Under the pieces are notes generated by a model. It had not been told where the DNA came from, made no database searches, and saw only the letters and a program-made list of their open reading frames with translations. DNA of 64,000 nucleotides from RPQJ01 sp963707145 (GTDB lineage Bacteria > Pseudomonadota > Gammaproteobacteria > Steroidobacterales > Steroidobacteraceae): the NCBI GenBank assembly GCA_963707145.1, contig CAVPOQ010000004.1, positions 62,001 to 126,000 on the forward strand, in the 5' to 3' direction. The position numbers and the translations under genes were made by a program. Of the stretch, positions 29,867 through 49,265 are shown one piece after another (position 1 is the stretch's first letter; the number at the start of each line of letters is the position of its first letter).

Positions 29867-29952
29867 GGAGGGGTACCCAAGCGGCCAACGGGAGCAGACT
29901 GTAAATCTGCCGGCTCATGCCTTCGTAGGTTCGAATCCTACCCCCTCCACCA
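29867..29952 (+). tRNA. tRNA-Tyr (anticodon GTA)
   Basis: An 86-base class II tRNA with acceptor GGAGGGG/CCCCTCC, anticodon GTA in CTGTAAA, a long variable arm and encoded CCA. First gene of the Tyr-Gly-Thr-tuf transcript. Confidence 0.97.
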
Positions 29953-30039
29953 GGCCAGCCCGACGGGCCGGCGTGGATGGCCGGAGCGCGGGGCGCGTGG
30001 TCGGCGGGCGGAAGCCTGCAGTCTGGGCCGGGAAGCGAG

Positions 30040-30113
<74 letters not shown>

Positions 30114-30151
30114 CTCCGGGCGGTGGCGGGAAGGCGGCGAACGGTTCGGCG

Positions 30152-30227
30152 GCCCACGTAGCTCAGTCGGTAGAGCACGTCCTTGGTAAGGACGAGGTCA
30201 CCGGTTCGATTCCGGTCGTGGGCTCCA
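30152..30227 (+). tRNA. tRNA-Thr (anticodon GGT)
   Basis: A 76-base tRNA with acceptor GCCCACG/CGTGGGC, anticodon loop TTGGTAA and encoded CCA; equivalent to E. coli thrT, directly before tuf. Confidence 0.97.
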
Positions 30228-30270
30228 GGTTCAGGTCACCAAAAGATTTCAGATTTCAGAGGTAAGGGTC

Positions 30271-31461
<1,191 letters not shown>

Positions 31462-31501
31462 GCAGCGGCCCGGGTGCCGTACGGCGGAAAGTTTCGCGCG
31501 C

Positions 31502-31577
31502 AGGCCAGTAGCTCAATTGGCAGAGCGGCGGTCTCCAAAACCGCAGGTTGGGGGTTCGATTCCCTCCTGGCCTGCCA
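31502..31577 (+). tRNA. tRNA-Trp (anticodon CCA)
   Basis: A 76-base tRNA with acceptor AGGCCAG/CTGGCCT, anticodon loop CTCCAAA and encoded CCA, in its usual place between tuf and secE. Confidence 0.97.
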
Positions 31578-31637
31578 GTCGGAGCGCGCGGACGATCCAC
31601 CGGCGGACGGGCCCGGACAGCATCCCGGCAGGAATAC

Positions 31638-32015
31638 ATGACCCAGAAGGTTGAAACGGGCCCGAGCGCGCTCGACAGCGCGAAGCTGGCAGCAGCCGTC
31701 GCGATCCTCGTCGGCGGCATTGCGGCGTTCTATCTGATGTCGAGCTATCCCCTCGCGCTGCGCTGGGCGATCGTGCTCGCGTCACTGGGCGCCGGCATCT
31801 TCGTGGCACTGCAGTCCGTGCAGGGGCGAACGTTCTGGGACTTCGTGCAGGGCTCGCGCGTCGAACTGCGCAAGGTCGTCTGGCCGACGCGGCAGGAGAC
31901 GCTGCAGACCACGCTGGTGGTGTTCGTCGCGATCCTGGTGATGGGCATCTTCTTCTGGATCCTCGACTGGATCCTCGGCAGCGTCACCGCGGCGCTGACC
32001 GGGCGAGGAGCCTGA
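31638..32015 (+). CDS. secE: Preprotein translocase subunit SecE
   Basis: A 125-residue SecE of the three-helix type found in gammaproteobacteria: helices at about 15-35, 42-62 and 92-118, with the conserved cytoplasmic segment VELRKVVWPTRQETLQTT before the last helix. It clamps SecY in the inner-membrane translocon. Start ATG follows GGCAGGAATAC. The nusG start comes 2 bases after its stop. Confidence 0.95.
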   Translation: MTQKVETGPSALDSAKLAAAVAILVGGIAAFYLMSSYPLALRWAIVLASLGAGIFVALQSVQGRTFWDFVQGSRVELRKVVWPTRQETLQTTLVVFVAILVMGIFFWILDWILGSVTAALTGRGA

Positions 32016-32017
32016 CC

Positions 32018-32551
32018 GTGGCGCTGCGCTGGTACGTCGTGCACGCGTACTCGAACTTCGAGCACAAGGTGGCCGAGTCGCTCAAGGAGCGCATCAAGCT
32101 CAAGGAACTCGAGGACAAGTTCGGCGAGATCCTGGTGCCGACCGAGGAAGTCGTCGAGATGCGGGACGGGCAACGCCGCCGCAGCGAGCGCAAGTTCTTC
32201 CCGGGCTACGTGCTCGTGCAGATGGAGATGAACGAGGACACCTGGCACCTGGTGCGCGAAACCGCGAAGGTGCTCGGCTTCATCGGCGGCTCCCCCGAGA
32301 AGCCCGCGCCGATCACCGATCGCGAGGCGAGCGCGATCCTGCGCCGCGTCGAGGAAGGCGCCGAGAAGCCGCGGCCGAAGGTCCTGTTCGAGCCCGGCGA
32401 GGTGGTGCGCGTCGTCAGCGGCCCGTTCAACGATTTCAGCGGCGTCGTCGAGTCGGTGAACTACGAGAAGAGCCGCCTGCAGGTGGCGGTGCAGATCCTC
32501 GGGCGCTCGACGCCCGTGGAGCTCGATTTCGGCCAGGTCGAGAAGGCCTGA
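32018..32551 (+). CDS. nusG: Transcription termination/antitermination factor NusG
   Basis: A 177-residue NusG. N-terminal NGN domain (WYVVHAYSNFEHKVAESLKE), then the KOW domain near 125-155 (FEPGEVVRVVSGPFNDFSGV). It links RNA polymerase to Rho and to the ribosome. GTG start, tightly coupled to secE. Confidence 0.97.
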   Translation: MALRWYVVHAYSNFEHKVAESLKERIKLKELEDKFGEILVPTEEVVEMRDGQRRRSERKFFPGYVLVQMEMNEDTWHLVRETAKVLGFIGGSPEKPAPITDREASAILRRVEEGAEKPRPKVLFEPGEVVRVVSGPFNDFSGVVESVNYEKSRLQVAVQILGRSTPVELDFGQVEKA

Positions 32552-32599
32552 GCCAACCGGGGAGCCCTTCGGGGCGCTTGGACCCAACAGAGGTGACAG

Positions 32600-33031
32600 A
32601 TGGCTAAGAAGGTAAACGGTTACGTAAAGCTGCAGGTGCCGGCCGGCCAGGCCAACCCGAGCCCGCCCATCGGGCCGGCGCTCGGACAGCAGGGCGTCAA
32701 CATCATGGAGTTCTGCAAGCAGTTCAATGCGCAGACCCAGCAGCTCGAGAAGGGACTGCCGATCCCCGTGGTGATCACGGTCTACAGCGATCGCAGCTTC
32801 ACCTTCATCATGAAGACGCCGCCGGCGTCGGTGCTGATCCGCAAGGCGATCGGGATCGAGAAGGGCAGCAGCACGCCCAACACCGCCAAGGTTGGCAGGA
32901 TCAGCCGCGCGCAGCTCGAGGAGGTCGCGAAGACCAAGACCCCCGACCTGACGGCGGCCGACCTCGACGCGGCGGTCCGCACGATCGCAGGCAGCGCCCG
33001 CAGCATGGGCGTCGACGTGGAGGGAGTGTGA
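32600..33031 (+). CDS. rplK: 50S ribosomal protein L11
   Basis: A 143-residue L11 of the GTPase-associated centre; N-terminal KLQVPAGQANPSPPIGPALG is diagnostic. AGAGGTGAC ribosome site. One base separates it from rplA. Confidence 0.97.
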   Translation: MAKKVNGYVKLQVPAGQANPSPPIGPALGQQGVNIMEFCKQFNAQTQQLEKGLPIPVVITVYSDRSFTFIMKTPPASVLIRKAIGIEKGSSTPNTAKVGRISRAQLEEVAKTKTPDLTAADLDAAVRTIAGSARSMGVDVEGV

Positions 33032-33032
33032 G

Positions 33033-33728
33033 ATGGGCGCCGTCGCCAAACGCATGAAGCCCTGGGCCGAGAAGATCGCCCCCGGCAAGCAGTACCCGCT
33101 CGACGATGCCCTCGCGCTCGTCAAGCAGTTCGCCACCGCCAAGTTCGACGAGAGCGTGGACGTCGCCGTGAACCTGGGCGTCGATCCGACCAAGTCCGAC
33201 CAGCAGGTGCGCGGTTCGACCCTGCTGCCTAACGGCACGGGCAAGGTCGTGCGCGTCGCCGTGTTCACCTCGGGCAAGAACGCCGACGCCGCCCGCGAGG
33301 CCGGTGCCGACATCGTGGGCCTCGAGGACCTCGCCGAGAAGGTGAAGGCCGGCGAGCTCAACTTCGACGTGGTGGTCGCAAGCCCGGACGCGATGCGCGT
33401 CGTGGGCCAGCTCGGCCAGATCCTCGGTCCCCGCGGCCTGATGCCGAACCCCAAGGTCGGCACGGTCACGCCGGACGTGGCGGGCGCGGTGCGCAACGCG
33501 AAGGCCGGCCAGGTGCGCTTCCGCGCCGACAAGGCGGGCGTCGTGCACTGCACGCTCGGCAAGGCCAGCTTCGAGGTCAAGGCGCTGCGGGAGAATCTCC
33601 ACGCGCTGCTCTCCGACCTGCAGAAGGCCAAGCCGGCCGCGTCGAAGGGCGTCTATCTCAAACGCATCTCCGTGTCCTCGACGATGGGACCCGGAGTGCC
33701 GGTGGATCATTCGAGTCTCGGCGCCTGA
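33033..33728 (+). CDS. rplA: 50S ribosomal protein L1
   Basis: A 231-residue L1 of the ribosomal stalk at the E site, and in enterobacteria the translational repressor of the L11 operon. The signature VVASPDAMRVVGQLGQILGP and GLMPNPKVGTV are present. Confidence 0.97.
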   Translation: MGAVAKRMKPWAEKIAPGKQYPLDDALALVKQFATAKFDESVDVAVNLGVDPTKSDQQVRGSTLLPNGTGKVVRVAVFTSGKNADAAREAGADIVGLEDLAEKVKAGELNFDVVVASPDAMRVVGQLGQILGPRGLMPNPKVGTVTPDVAGAVRNAKAGQVRFRADKAGVVHCTLGKASFEVKALRENLHALLSDLQKAKPAASKGVYLKRISVSSTMGPGVPVDHSSLGA

Positions 33729-33811
33729 GCGCCGGGCCGTTCAACGATTTGATGCAGGGCCGGTTCGGGCCGTGCGCCACGCTCGCGTGGCGGGCAGCCG
33801 GGGCCGGTCAT

Positions 33812-33945
33812 CATCGAAGACCGCAGGCGGGGAGCCGATCCCCTTAATGGTCGCCTGCGCAGATGGTGGTACCCGAGTCAGTGTCTCACTGCCGGAGGTC
33901 GCCGCCCTCTAGAGGGTGGACGCCACAGGGACGGGCGTTCGTTCA
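33812..33945 (+). promoter_or_regulatory. L10 leader (autoregulatory mRNA element)
   Basis: The rplA-rplJ gap contains the conserved L10-binding leader: helix GCAGGCG (33823-33829) pairing with CGCCTGC (33852-33858), the intervening CCTTAATGG segment and the downstream AGATGGTGGTACCCGAG core, ahead of the rplJ ribosome site AGGAGG. L10-L12 complex binding here represses rplJL translation in proteobacteria. Boundaries are approximate. Confidence 0.8.
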
Positions 33946-33972
33946 CAGGCATCTTCAGGCCAGGAGGAACAC

Positions 33973-34500
33973 ATGGCGCTCAGACTGGAAGACAAGAAGG
34001 CGATGGTCGCCGAGGTGGCCGAGGTTGCGCAGCGTGCGCAGTCCGTGGTCGCCGCGGAGTACCGGGGGCTGACGGTCGCGAAGCTCACCGAGCTGCGTGC
34101 CAAGGCCCGTGCCTCGCGCGTCTACATGAGAGTGGTGAAGAACACGCTGGCCCGCAGGGCGATCGCCGGCACTCAGTTCGAGTGTGTCGGTGAGAAGCTC
34201 AAGGGTCCGCTGATCCTCGCCTTCTCGGAGGACGATCCGGGTTCGGCCGCGCGTCTGATCAGGGCTTTCGCTAAGGACAACGTCCAGCTCGTGCCGACCC
34301 TCGTGTCGCTGGGCGGGACCGTGTTGTCGGCGAAGGACCTCGAGAAGGTCGCGGACCTGCCGACGAAGGAGCAGGCGCTCGCGCAGCTGCTGGGCGTGAT
34401 CAAGGCGCCCATCGGCAAGTTCGTGCGCACGCTCGCCGAGCCTCACGCGAAGCTCGTGCGGACGATCGCCGCGGTCAAGGACCAGAAGGCGGCCGCCTGA
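33973..34500 (+). CDS. rplJ: 50S ribosomal protein L10
   Basis: A 175-residue L10, base of the L7/L12 stalk. MALRLEDKKAMVAEV opens the rRNA-binding domain, with VVAAEYRGLTVAKL and VVKNTLARRA following; the C-terminal helix binds L12 dimers. AGGAGG lies 6 bases before the ATG, which decides this start over an upstream in-frame ATG at 33916. Confidence 0.96.
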   Translation: MALRLEDKKAMVAEVAEVAQRAQSVVAAEYRGLTVAKLTELRAKARASRVYMRVVKNTLARRAIAGTQFECVGEKLKGPLILAFSEDDPGSAARLIRAFAKDNVQLVPTLVSLGGTVLSAKDLEKVADLPTKEQALAQLLGVIKAPIGKFVRTLAEPHAKLVRTIAAVKDQKAAA

Positions 34501-34560
34501 GGCGGCTGGCCGTTTCTTTTATCGGGTATCTGTAAACCAATTTTCTCAGGAGTCACGACA

Positions 34561-34941
34561 ATGGCTGCCAGCAAGGAAGAGATCCTCGACGCAATCTCCA
34601 ACATGACGGTGATGGAGATCGTCGATCTCGTGAAGATGATGGAAGACAAGTTCGGCGTCACCGCCGCGGCCCCGGTCGCGATGGCCGCCGCCGCGGGCGC
34701 TGCCGCCGCCGCCCCGGTCGTCGAGGAGCAGACGGAGTTCACGGTCACGATGACCAGCTTCGGCGCCAACAAGGTCAGCGTGATCAAGGTGATCCGCGAG
34801 ATCACCGGCTTGGGGCTGAAGGAAGCCAAGGACCTCGTCGAGGGTGTGCCCTCGCTGGTCAAGGAGAGCATCCCGAAGGCCGACGCCGAGGCGCTCAAGA
34901 AGAAGCTCGAAGAGGCCGGCGCCGCCGCGGAGATCAAGTAA
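34561..34941 (+). CDS. rplL: 50S ribosomal protein L7/L12
   Basis: A 126-residue stalk protein: N-terminal dimerisation helix pair, Ala-rich hinge (about 38-56), C-terminal factor-binding domain with VIKVIREITGLGLKEAKDLV. TCAGGAG ribosome site. Confidence 0.97.
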   Translation: MAASKEEILDAISNMTVMEIVDLVKMMEDKFGVTAAAPVAMAAAAGAAAAAPVVEEQTEFTVTMTSFGANKVSVIKVIREITGLGLKEAKDLVEGVPSLVKESIPKADAEALKKKLEEAGAAAEIK

Positions 34942-34972
34942 CCGCGATGCGCGGGCCTGGTGCCCGTCGCGC

Positions 34973-35013
34973 GGCGGGCCGGCTGACGGGGTGTTCCCGC
35001 CGGCCGGCCCGCC
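34973..35013 (+). other. rplL-rpoB intergenic hairpin
   Basis: A perfect 11-bp stem (GGCGGGCCGGC at 34973-34983, partner at 35003-35013) with a 19-base loop and no T-run. It sits where enterobacteria have the rplL-rpoB attenuator and RNase III site, so partial termination or processing is likely. Confidence 0.55.
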
Positions 35014-35080
35014 CGTATTGGGTTGATTCGAAGCGTCGAGCTGACAGGGCCGCAGCCGCGGCCGTGAGAGGGTGACCGCA

Positions 35081-39232
<4,152 letters not shown>

Positions 39233-39272
39233 GCCAGGCCCGTATCACGCGCGCGACGGACAGGGTGACCCC

Positions 39273-43490
<4,218 letters not shown>

Positions 43491-43528
43491 GCGGCCGTTC
43501 CGGAGGGGTTCCGGCGCCGTCCGTCAAG

Positions 43529-43557
43529 TTGACATGGGCGGGGTCCCTCCCTAAAAT
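43529..43557 (+). promoter_or_regulatory. Promoter of the str operon (rpsL)
   Basis: TTGACA (43529-43534), 17-base spacer, TAAAAT (43552-43557): near-consensus sigma-70 promoter 38 bases after rpoC. It gives rpsL-rpsG-fusA-tuf-rpsJ a transcript with a leader of about 135 bases. Confidence 0.85.
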
Positions 43558-43614
43558 TTCCGGCCTTTCGACGAGGTCGCCGGCCATCCACCCGCGCGAC
43601 CCCTCGGATCTCAC

Positions 43615-43642
43615 CACCGGGCCGCCGCAGGGCGGCCCGGTG
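43615..43642 (+). promoter_or_regulatory. Leader hairpin of the str operon
   Basis: A perfect 12-bp stem (CACCGGGCCGCC pairing with GGCGGCCCGGTG) closed by a GCAG loop, about 50 bases downstream of the -10 box and 59 bases before rpsL. No T-run follows, so it is not a simple terminator; protein binding or RNA processing is possible. Confidence 0.5.
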
Positions 43643-43700
43643 CTTCTCGGCGGTTCCGCGGTATGCCCGCCCGCCCGAACGACCTGGAGTCTGCCCTGGC

Positions 43701-44075
43701 ATGTCTACCGTCAATCAGCTGATCCGCGATCCGCGCCGTCTCGCCGCCGCCAAGAGCAAGGTGCCCGCCCTCGGCGGGTCGCCACAGCGGCGTGGTGTCT
43801 GCACGCGCGTCTACACGACGACGCCCAAGAAGCCGAACTCGGCACTGCGCAAGGTCGCCAAGGTGCGCCTGACCAACGGCCACGAGGTGATCAGCTACAT
43901 CGGCGGCGAGGGCCACAACCTGCAGGAGCACTCAGTGGTGCTGATCCGCGGCGGACGCGTCAAGGACCTGCCCGGTGTCCGCTACCACACGGTCCGCGGC
44001 ACGCTCGACTGCGCCGGCGTCGGCGAACGGAAGCAGAGCCGCTCGAAGTACGGCGCCAAGCGCCCGAAGGGCTGA
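43701..44075 (+). CDS. rpsL: 30S ribosomal protein S12
   Basis: A 124-residue S12 of the decoding centre. The loop TTPKKPNSALRK keeps the Lys residue whose change gives streptomycin resistance, and DLPGVRYHTVRG carries the Asp often methylthiolated. Confidence 0.97.
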   Translation: MSTVNQLIRDPRRLAAAKSKVPALGGSPQRRGVCTRVYTTTPKKPNSALRKVAKVRLTNGHEVISYIGGEGHNLQEHSVVLIRGGRVKDLPGVRYHTVRGTLDCAGVGERKQSRSKYGAKRPKG

Positions 44076-44125
44076 TCCGCTCCCCGAGCCCGTCACCCAC
44101 CGCACATACGCCCAGGTAACACGAC

Positions 44126-44605
44126 ATGTCGCGCCGATCCCAAGCCCCGACCCGCAGCATCCTGCCGGACCCGAAGTTCAACAGCGTGCTGCTGGCGAAG
44201 TTCATGAACATGGTCATGGAGCGCGGCAAGAAGTCCGTGGCGGAAAGCATTGTCTACGGCGCCATCGACCGCATGGCAGAGCGCACCGGTCGGCAGCCCG
44301 ACCAGGCGATCGACCTCCTCACGCAGGCGCTCGACAACGTGAAGCCGATGGTCGAGGTGAAGTCACGCCGCGTGGGCGGTGCGACCTACCAGGTGCCCGT
44401 CGAAGTCCGCTCCACGCGCCGCCAGACGCTTGCCATGCGCTGGGTGATCGACGCGGCCGCGGCACGCAGCGAGAAGTCCATGTCGCAGCGTCTCGCCGCC
44501 GAACTGCTCGAGGCGTCCGAGAACCGCGGCGCTGCCGTGCGCAAGCGCGAGGACACGCACCGCATGGCCGATGCGAACAAGGCGTTCGCGCACTACCGCT
44601 GGTAA
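44126..44605 (+). CDS. rpsG: 30S ribosomal protein S7
   Basis: A 159-residue S7 that nucleates the 30S head. The VYGAIDRMAERTG, KPMVEVKSRRVGGATYQVP and NKAFAHYRW segments are typical. In enterobacteria S7 represses the str operon. Confidence 0.97.
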   Translation: MSRRSQAPTRSILPDPKFNSVLLAKFMNMVMERGKKSVAESIVYGAIDRMAERTGRQPDQAIDLLTQALDNVKPMVEVKSRRVGGATYQVPVEVRSTRRQTLAMRWVIDAAAARSEKSMSQRLAAELLEASENRGAAVRKREDTHRMADANKAFAHYRW

Positions 44606-44644
44606 GGCGCTCGCTCCCGCCCCGAACGCCCGAGGATCAGTACC

Positions 44645-46738
44645 GTGCCACGCACCACTCCGATCGAACGCTACCGTAACATCGGTATCTCAGCGCACAT
44701 CGACGCCGGCAAGACGACGACGACCGAGCGCATCCTTTTCTACACCGGCGTTTCGCACAAGATCGGCGAAGTGCACGACGGCGCAGCCGTCATGGACTAC
44801 ATGGAGCAGGAGCAGGAGCGCGGCATCACGATCACCGCGGCTGCCACCACGGCGTTCTGGAAGGGCATGGACAACCACTTCCCGGAGCACCGCTTCAACA
44901 TCATCGACACTCCGGGGCACGTCGACTTCACGATCGAAGTCGAGCGGTCGCTGCGAGTGCTCGACAGCGCCTGCGCGGTGTTCTGCGCGGTCTCCGGCGT
45001 GCAGCCCCAGTCCGAGACGGTCTGGCGCCAGATGAACCGGTACCGCGTGCCGCGCCTCGCGTTCGTCAACAAGATGGACCGTGCCGGTGCGAATTTTCTG
45101 CGCTGTGTCGAGCAGATCAAGACCCGCCTGCGCGGCAATCCGGTCCCCCTGCAGTTGCCGATCGGCGCCGAAGACAAGTTCGAGGGCGTCGTCGACCTCA
45201 TCCAGATGAAGTCGATCTACTGGGACGACAGCACCGAGGGCATGAAGTTCGAGTACCGCGACATCCCTGCCGACATGCTCGAGCAGTGCCGGGAGTGGCG
45301 CGAGAAGATGGTCGAGGCCGCGGCCGAGGCCAACGACGAGCTGATGCACAAGTACCTCGAGTCGGGCGAGCTGTCGATCAACGAAATTAAGGCAGGTCTG
45401 CGCGAGCGTTCGATCCGCACCGAGATCTGCATCATGCTCTGCGGCTCGGCGTTCAAGAACAAGGGCGTGCAGGCGATGCTCGATGCGGTCATCGAGTACA
45501 TGCCGTCGCCGATCGACGTGCCGCCGGTCAAGGGCATTCTCGAGAACGGCGCCGAGGACACGCGACCGGCGGCCGACGACGCCAAGTTCTCCGCGCTGGC
45601 CTTCAAGATCCTGAACGACCCGTTCGTCGGCAACCTGACGTTCTTCCGCGTCTATTCCGGCGTGCTGAACTCCGGCGACCAGGTGTACGTCCCGGCGAAG
45701 AGCCGGAAGGAGCGCATCGGCCGACTGCTGCAGATGCATGCGAACGAGCGCGAGGAGATCAAGGAAGTCCGCGCCGGCGACATCGCCGCTGCCGTGGGCC
45801 TCAAGGACGTGACGACGGGCGACACGCTGTGCGACGTCGATAATGTCATCACGCTCGAGAAGATGGAGTTCCCTGAGCCCGTGATCTCGGTCGCGGTCGA
45901 GCCGAAGACCAAGTCCGACCAGGAGAAAATGGGTCTCGCGCTGCAGCGCCTCGCCAAGGAAGACCCGTCATTCCGCGTCAGCACCGACCAGGAGTCGGGC
46001 CAGACGATCATCTCGGGCATGGGCGAACTGCACCTCGACATCATCGTCGACCGCATGAAGCGCGAGTTCAAGGTCGAGGCGAACGTCGGCAAGCCGCAGG
46101 TCGCCTACCGCGAGACGATCCGCGGCTCGGTCGAGCAGGAAGGCAAGTTCGTGCGCCAGTCCGGCGGCCGCGGCCAGTACGGCCACGTGTGGCTCAAGAT
46201 CGAGCCGCAACCGGAGGGCAAGGGCTACGAGTTCGTCAACGGCATCGTCGGCGGCGTCGTGCCGCGCGAGTACATCCCCGCGGTGGACAAGGGCGTCAAG
46301 GAAGCGCTGGGCGGCGGCGTCATCGCCGGCTACCCCGTGGTGGACGTCAAGGTCACGATCATCGACGGCTCGTACCACGACGTCGACTCGAACGAAATGG
46401 CGTTCAAGATCGCCGGGTCGATGGCCGTCAAGGAAGGCGTGCGCAAGGCGAAGCCCGTGCTGCTCGAGCCGATCATGAAGGTCGAGGTGGTCACGCCCGA
46501 AGATTACTCCGGCGACGTGATCGGCGACCTGAACCGACGGCGCGGCCATATACAGGGTATGGACGACGGTCACTCCGGCAAGGTCATCACCGCGGAGGTG
46601 CCGCTCGCGGAGATGTTCGGTTACGCGACGTCGGTGCGCTCCATGAGCCAGGGTCGCGCGACGTTCACCATGGAGTTCGCGAAGTACCTGGAAGTGCCTA
46701 ACAACGTCGCCGACGCGGTGCTCAAGAAGGCGAGCTGA
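44645..46738 (+). CDS. fusA: Elongation factor G
   Basis: A 697-residue translocase GTPase. G1 AHIDAGKTTTTE, G2 RGITITAAAT, G3 DTPGHVDFT and G4 NKMDR are intact, with domain IV and V sequences to VPNNVADAVLKKAS. GTG start. Confidence 0.97.
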   Translation: MPRTTPIERYRNIGISAHIDAGKTTTTERILFYTGVSHKIGEVHDGAAVMDYMEQEQERGITITAAATTAFWKGMDNHFPEHRFNIIDTPGHVDFTIEVERSLRVLDSACAVFCAVSGVQPQSETVWRQMNRYRVPRLAFVNKMDRAGANFLRCVEQIKTRLRGNPVPLQLPIGAEDKFEGVVDLIQMKSIYWDDSTEGMKFEYRDIPADMLEQCREWREKMVEAAAEANDELMHKYLESGELSINEIKAGLRERSIRTEICIMLCGSAFKNKGVQAMLDAVIEYMPSPIDVPPVKGILENGAEDTRPAADDAKFSALAFKILNDPFVGNLTFFRVYSGVLNSGDQVYVPAKSRKERIGRLLQMHANEREEIKEVRAGDIAAAVGLKDVTTGDTLCDVDNVITLEKMEFPEPVISVAVEPKTKSDQEKMGLALQRLAKEDPSFRVSTDQESGQTIISGMGELHLDIIVDRMKREFKVEANVGKPQVAYRETIRGSVEQEGKFVRQSGGRGQYGHVWLKIEPQPEGKGYEFVNGIVGGVVPREYIPAVDKGVKEALGGGVIAGYPVVDVKVTIIDGSYHDVDSNEMAFKIAGSMAVKEGVRKAKPVLLEPIMKVEVVTPEDYSGDVIGDLNRRRGHIQGMDDGHSGKVITAEVPLAEMFGYATSVRSMSQGRATFTMEFAKYLEVPNNVADAVLKKAS

Positions 46739-46796
46739 CCGCTCCTGCGGTCATCCGACATTCGACACTCGATTTCAGATTTCAGAGGTAAGGGTC

Positions 46797-47987
<1,191 letters not shown>

Positions 47988-47992
47988 GCGCC

Positions 47993-48304
47993 ATGGCAAG
48001 ACAGAACATCCGCATCCGTCTCAAGGCGTTCGACCACCGCCTGATCGACAACTCGGCCCGGGAGATCGTCGAGACGGCGAAGCGCACCGGCGCCACCGTC
48101 CGCGGCCCGGTGCCGCTGCCCGTGAAGATGGAGCGCTTTACCGTGCTCGTCTCCCCGCACGCCGACAAGGACGCCCGCGACCAGTACGAGCTGCGCACGC
48201 ACAAGCGGCTCATGGACATCCTCAACCCGACGGACAAGACGGTGGACGCGCTGATGAAGCTCGAGCTGCCTGCCGGAGTGGACGTCCAGATCAAGCTGAA
48301 CTGA
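47993..48304 (+). CDS. rpsJ: 30S ribosomal protein S10
   Basis: A 103-residue S10, also the NusE antitermination partner. RIRLKAFDHRLIDNSAREIV and the conserved AGVDVQIKLN end are seen. The ATG is 5 bases after tuf; a GTG at 47984 that overlaps the tuf stop would add three residues. Unlike E. coli, it is joined to the str operon and separated from rplC by 280 bases. Confidence 0.96.
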   Translation: MARQNIRIRLKAFDHRLIDNSAREIVETAKRTGATVRGPVPLPVKMERFTVLVSPHADKDARDQYELRTHKRLMDILNPTDKTVDALMKLELPAGVDVQIKLN

Positions 48305-48380
48305 GGCCGAGGCCGGGACGACTCCCGCGGCCACCCTGGCCGCGGGGACGCACCGCCGCTCAGCCGACCGATTTTCGAGC

Positions 48381-48408
48381 TTGCAAGCTTTCCAGCGGCC
48401 GCTATAAT
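48381..48408 (+). promoter_or_regulatory. Promoter between rpsJ and rplC
   Basis: TTGCAA (48381-48386), 16-base spacer and a perfect TATAAT (48403-48408). The AT-rich block stands out in GC-rich DNA. It would start the rplC-rpsQ part of the S10 operon with a leader of about 170 bases. Confidence 0.85.
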
Positions 48409-48508
48409 ACGCGGCTCCTTCTCGCCGAGGCCTGGCCGGAATCACCGGTACCGCTCGAGCGGCGCAGCCCGGACCCCCCGTGGCGGCACCTCTCAGCCCC
48501 TCGATGAG

Positions 48509-48565
48509 CGCCCGTCCCGACAGACGGGCGAGTTGTTTTCAGTCCCGGCCAATCGAAGCCGGGAC
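48509..48565 (+). promoter_or_regulatory. Twin leader hairpins before rplC (possible attenuator)
   Basis: Hairpin 1: CGCCCGTC/GACGGGCG (48509-48516 with 48523-48530), followed by AGTTGTTTTC, resembling an intrinsic terminator. Hairpin 2: GTCCCGGC/GCCGGGAC (48542-48549 with 48558-48565), just before the rplC ribosome site. The arrangement recalls autogenous control of S10 operons by L4, but no homology is shown. Confidence 0.5.
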
Positions 48566-48584
48566 GGTGTACGAGGACGAATCG

Positions 48585-49262
48585 ATGACGATCGGTCTGA
48601 TTGGCCGCAAGGCCGGCATGACGCGCGTCTTCACGGACGCGGGCGAATCGATCCCGGTGACGGTGATCGAGGCCCTGCCGAACCGCGTCACCCAGGTGAA
48701 GGCCGTCGAGAGCGACGGTTATCGCGCCGTTCAGGTCGCCTACGGCGACCGCAAGCCCTCCCGCCTCGGGCGCCCGCTCGCCGGTCACTTTGCCAAGGCC
48801 AAGGTGGCGCCGGGCGAGTCGCTGGTCGAGTTCCGCCTCGCCGACGGCGAGGGCGCCGACCTCGCGCCGGGCGCCGAGCTGAAGGTGGACATGTTCGCGG
48901 CCGGCCAGATCGTGGACGTCGCCGGGACGACGATCGGCAAGGGCTTCGCGGGCACCATCAAGCGCCACAATTTCGCGGGTGGCCCGGCCTCCCACGGCGC
49001 CTCGCTGTTCCACCGGACGCCGGGCTCGATCGGCCAGCGCCAGACGCCGGGTCGCGTGTTCCCGGGCAAGCGCATGTCCGGCCACATGGGTAACCTGCGC
49101 CGCACCATCGAGAACCTCCGGATCGTCGAGGTGGACGCCGCCCGCAATCTGCTGCTGGTGCGCGGCGCCGTGCCGGGCGCCCCGGGCGGCCAGGTGATCG
49201 TGCGTCCCTCGGTCAAGGCTGCGCGCCGCGCCGCCCGCAAGACCCTGGCCCCGAGGAAGTAA
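48585..49262 (+). CDS. rplC: 50S ribosomal protein L3
   Basis: A 225-residue L3 reaching to the peptidyl transferase centre. It begins MTIGLIGRKAGMTRVF; the loop with GKRMSGHMGN and the methylated-Gln region FHRTPGSIGQRQTPGRVFPG are present. First gene after the internal promoter. Confidence 0.97.
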   Translation: MTIGLIGRKAGMTRVFTDAGESIPVTVIEALPNRVTQVKAVESDGYRAVQVAYGDRKPSRLGRPLAGHFAKAKVAPGESLVEFRLADGEGADLAPGAELKVDMFAAGQIVDVAGTTIGKGFAGTIKRHNFAGGPASHGASLFHRTPGSIGQRQTPGRVFPGKRMSGHMGNLRRTIENLRIVEVDAARNLLLVRGAVPGAPGGQVIVRPSVKAARRAARKTLAPRK

Positions 49263-49265
49263 CCC

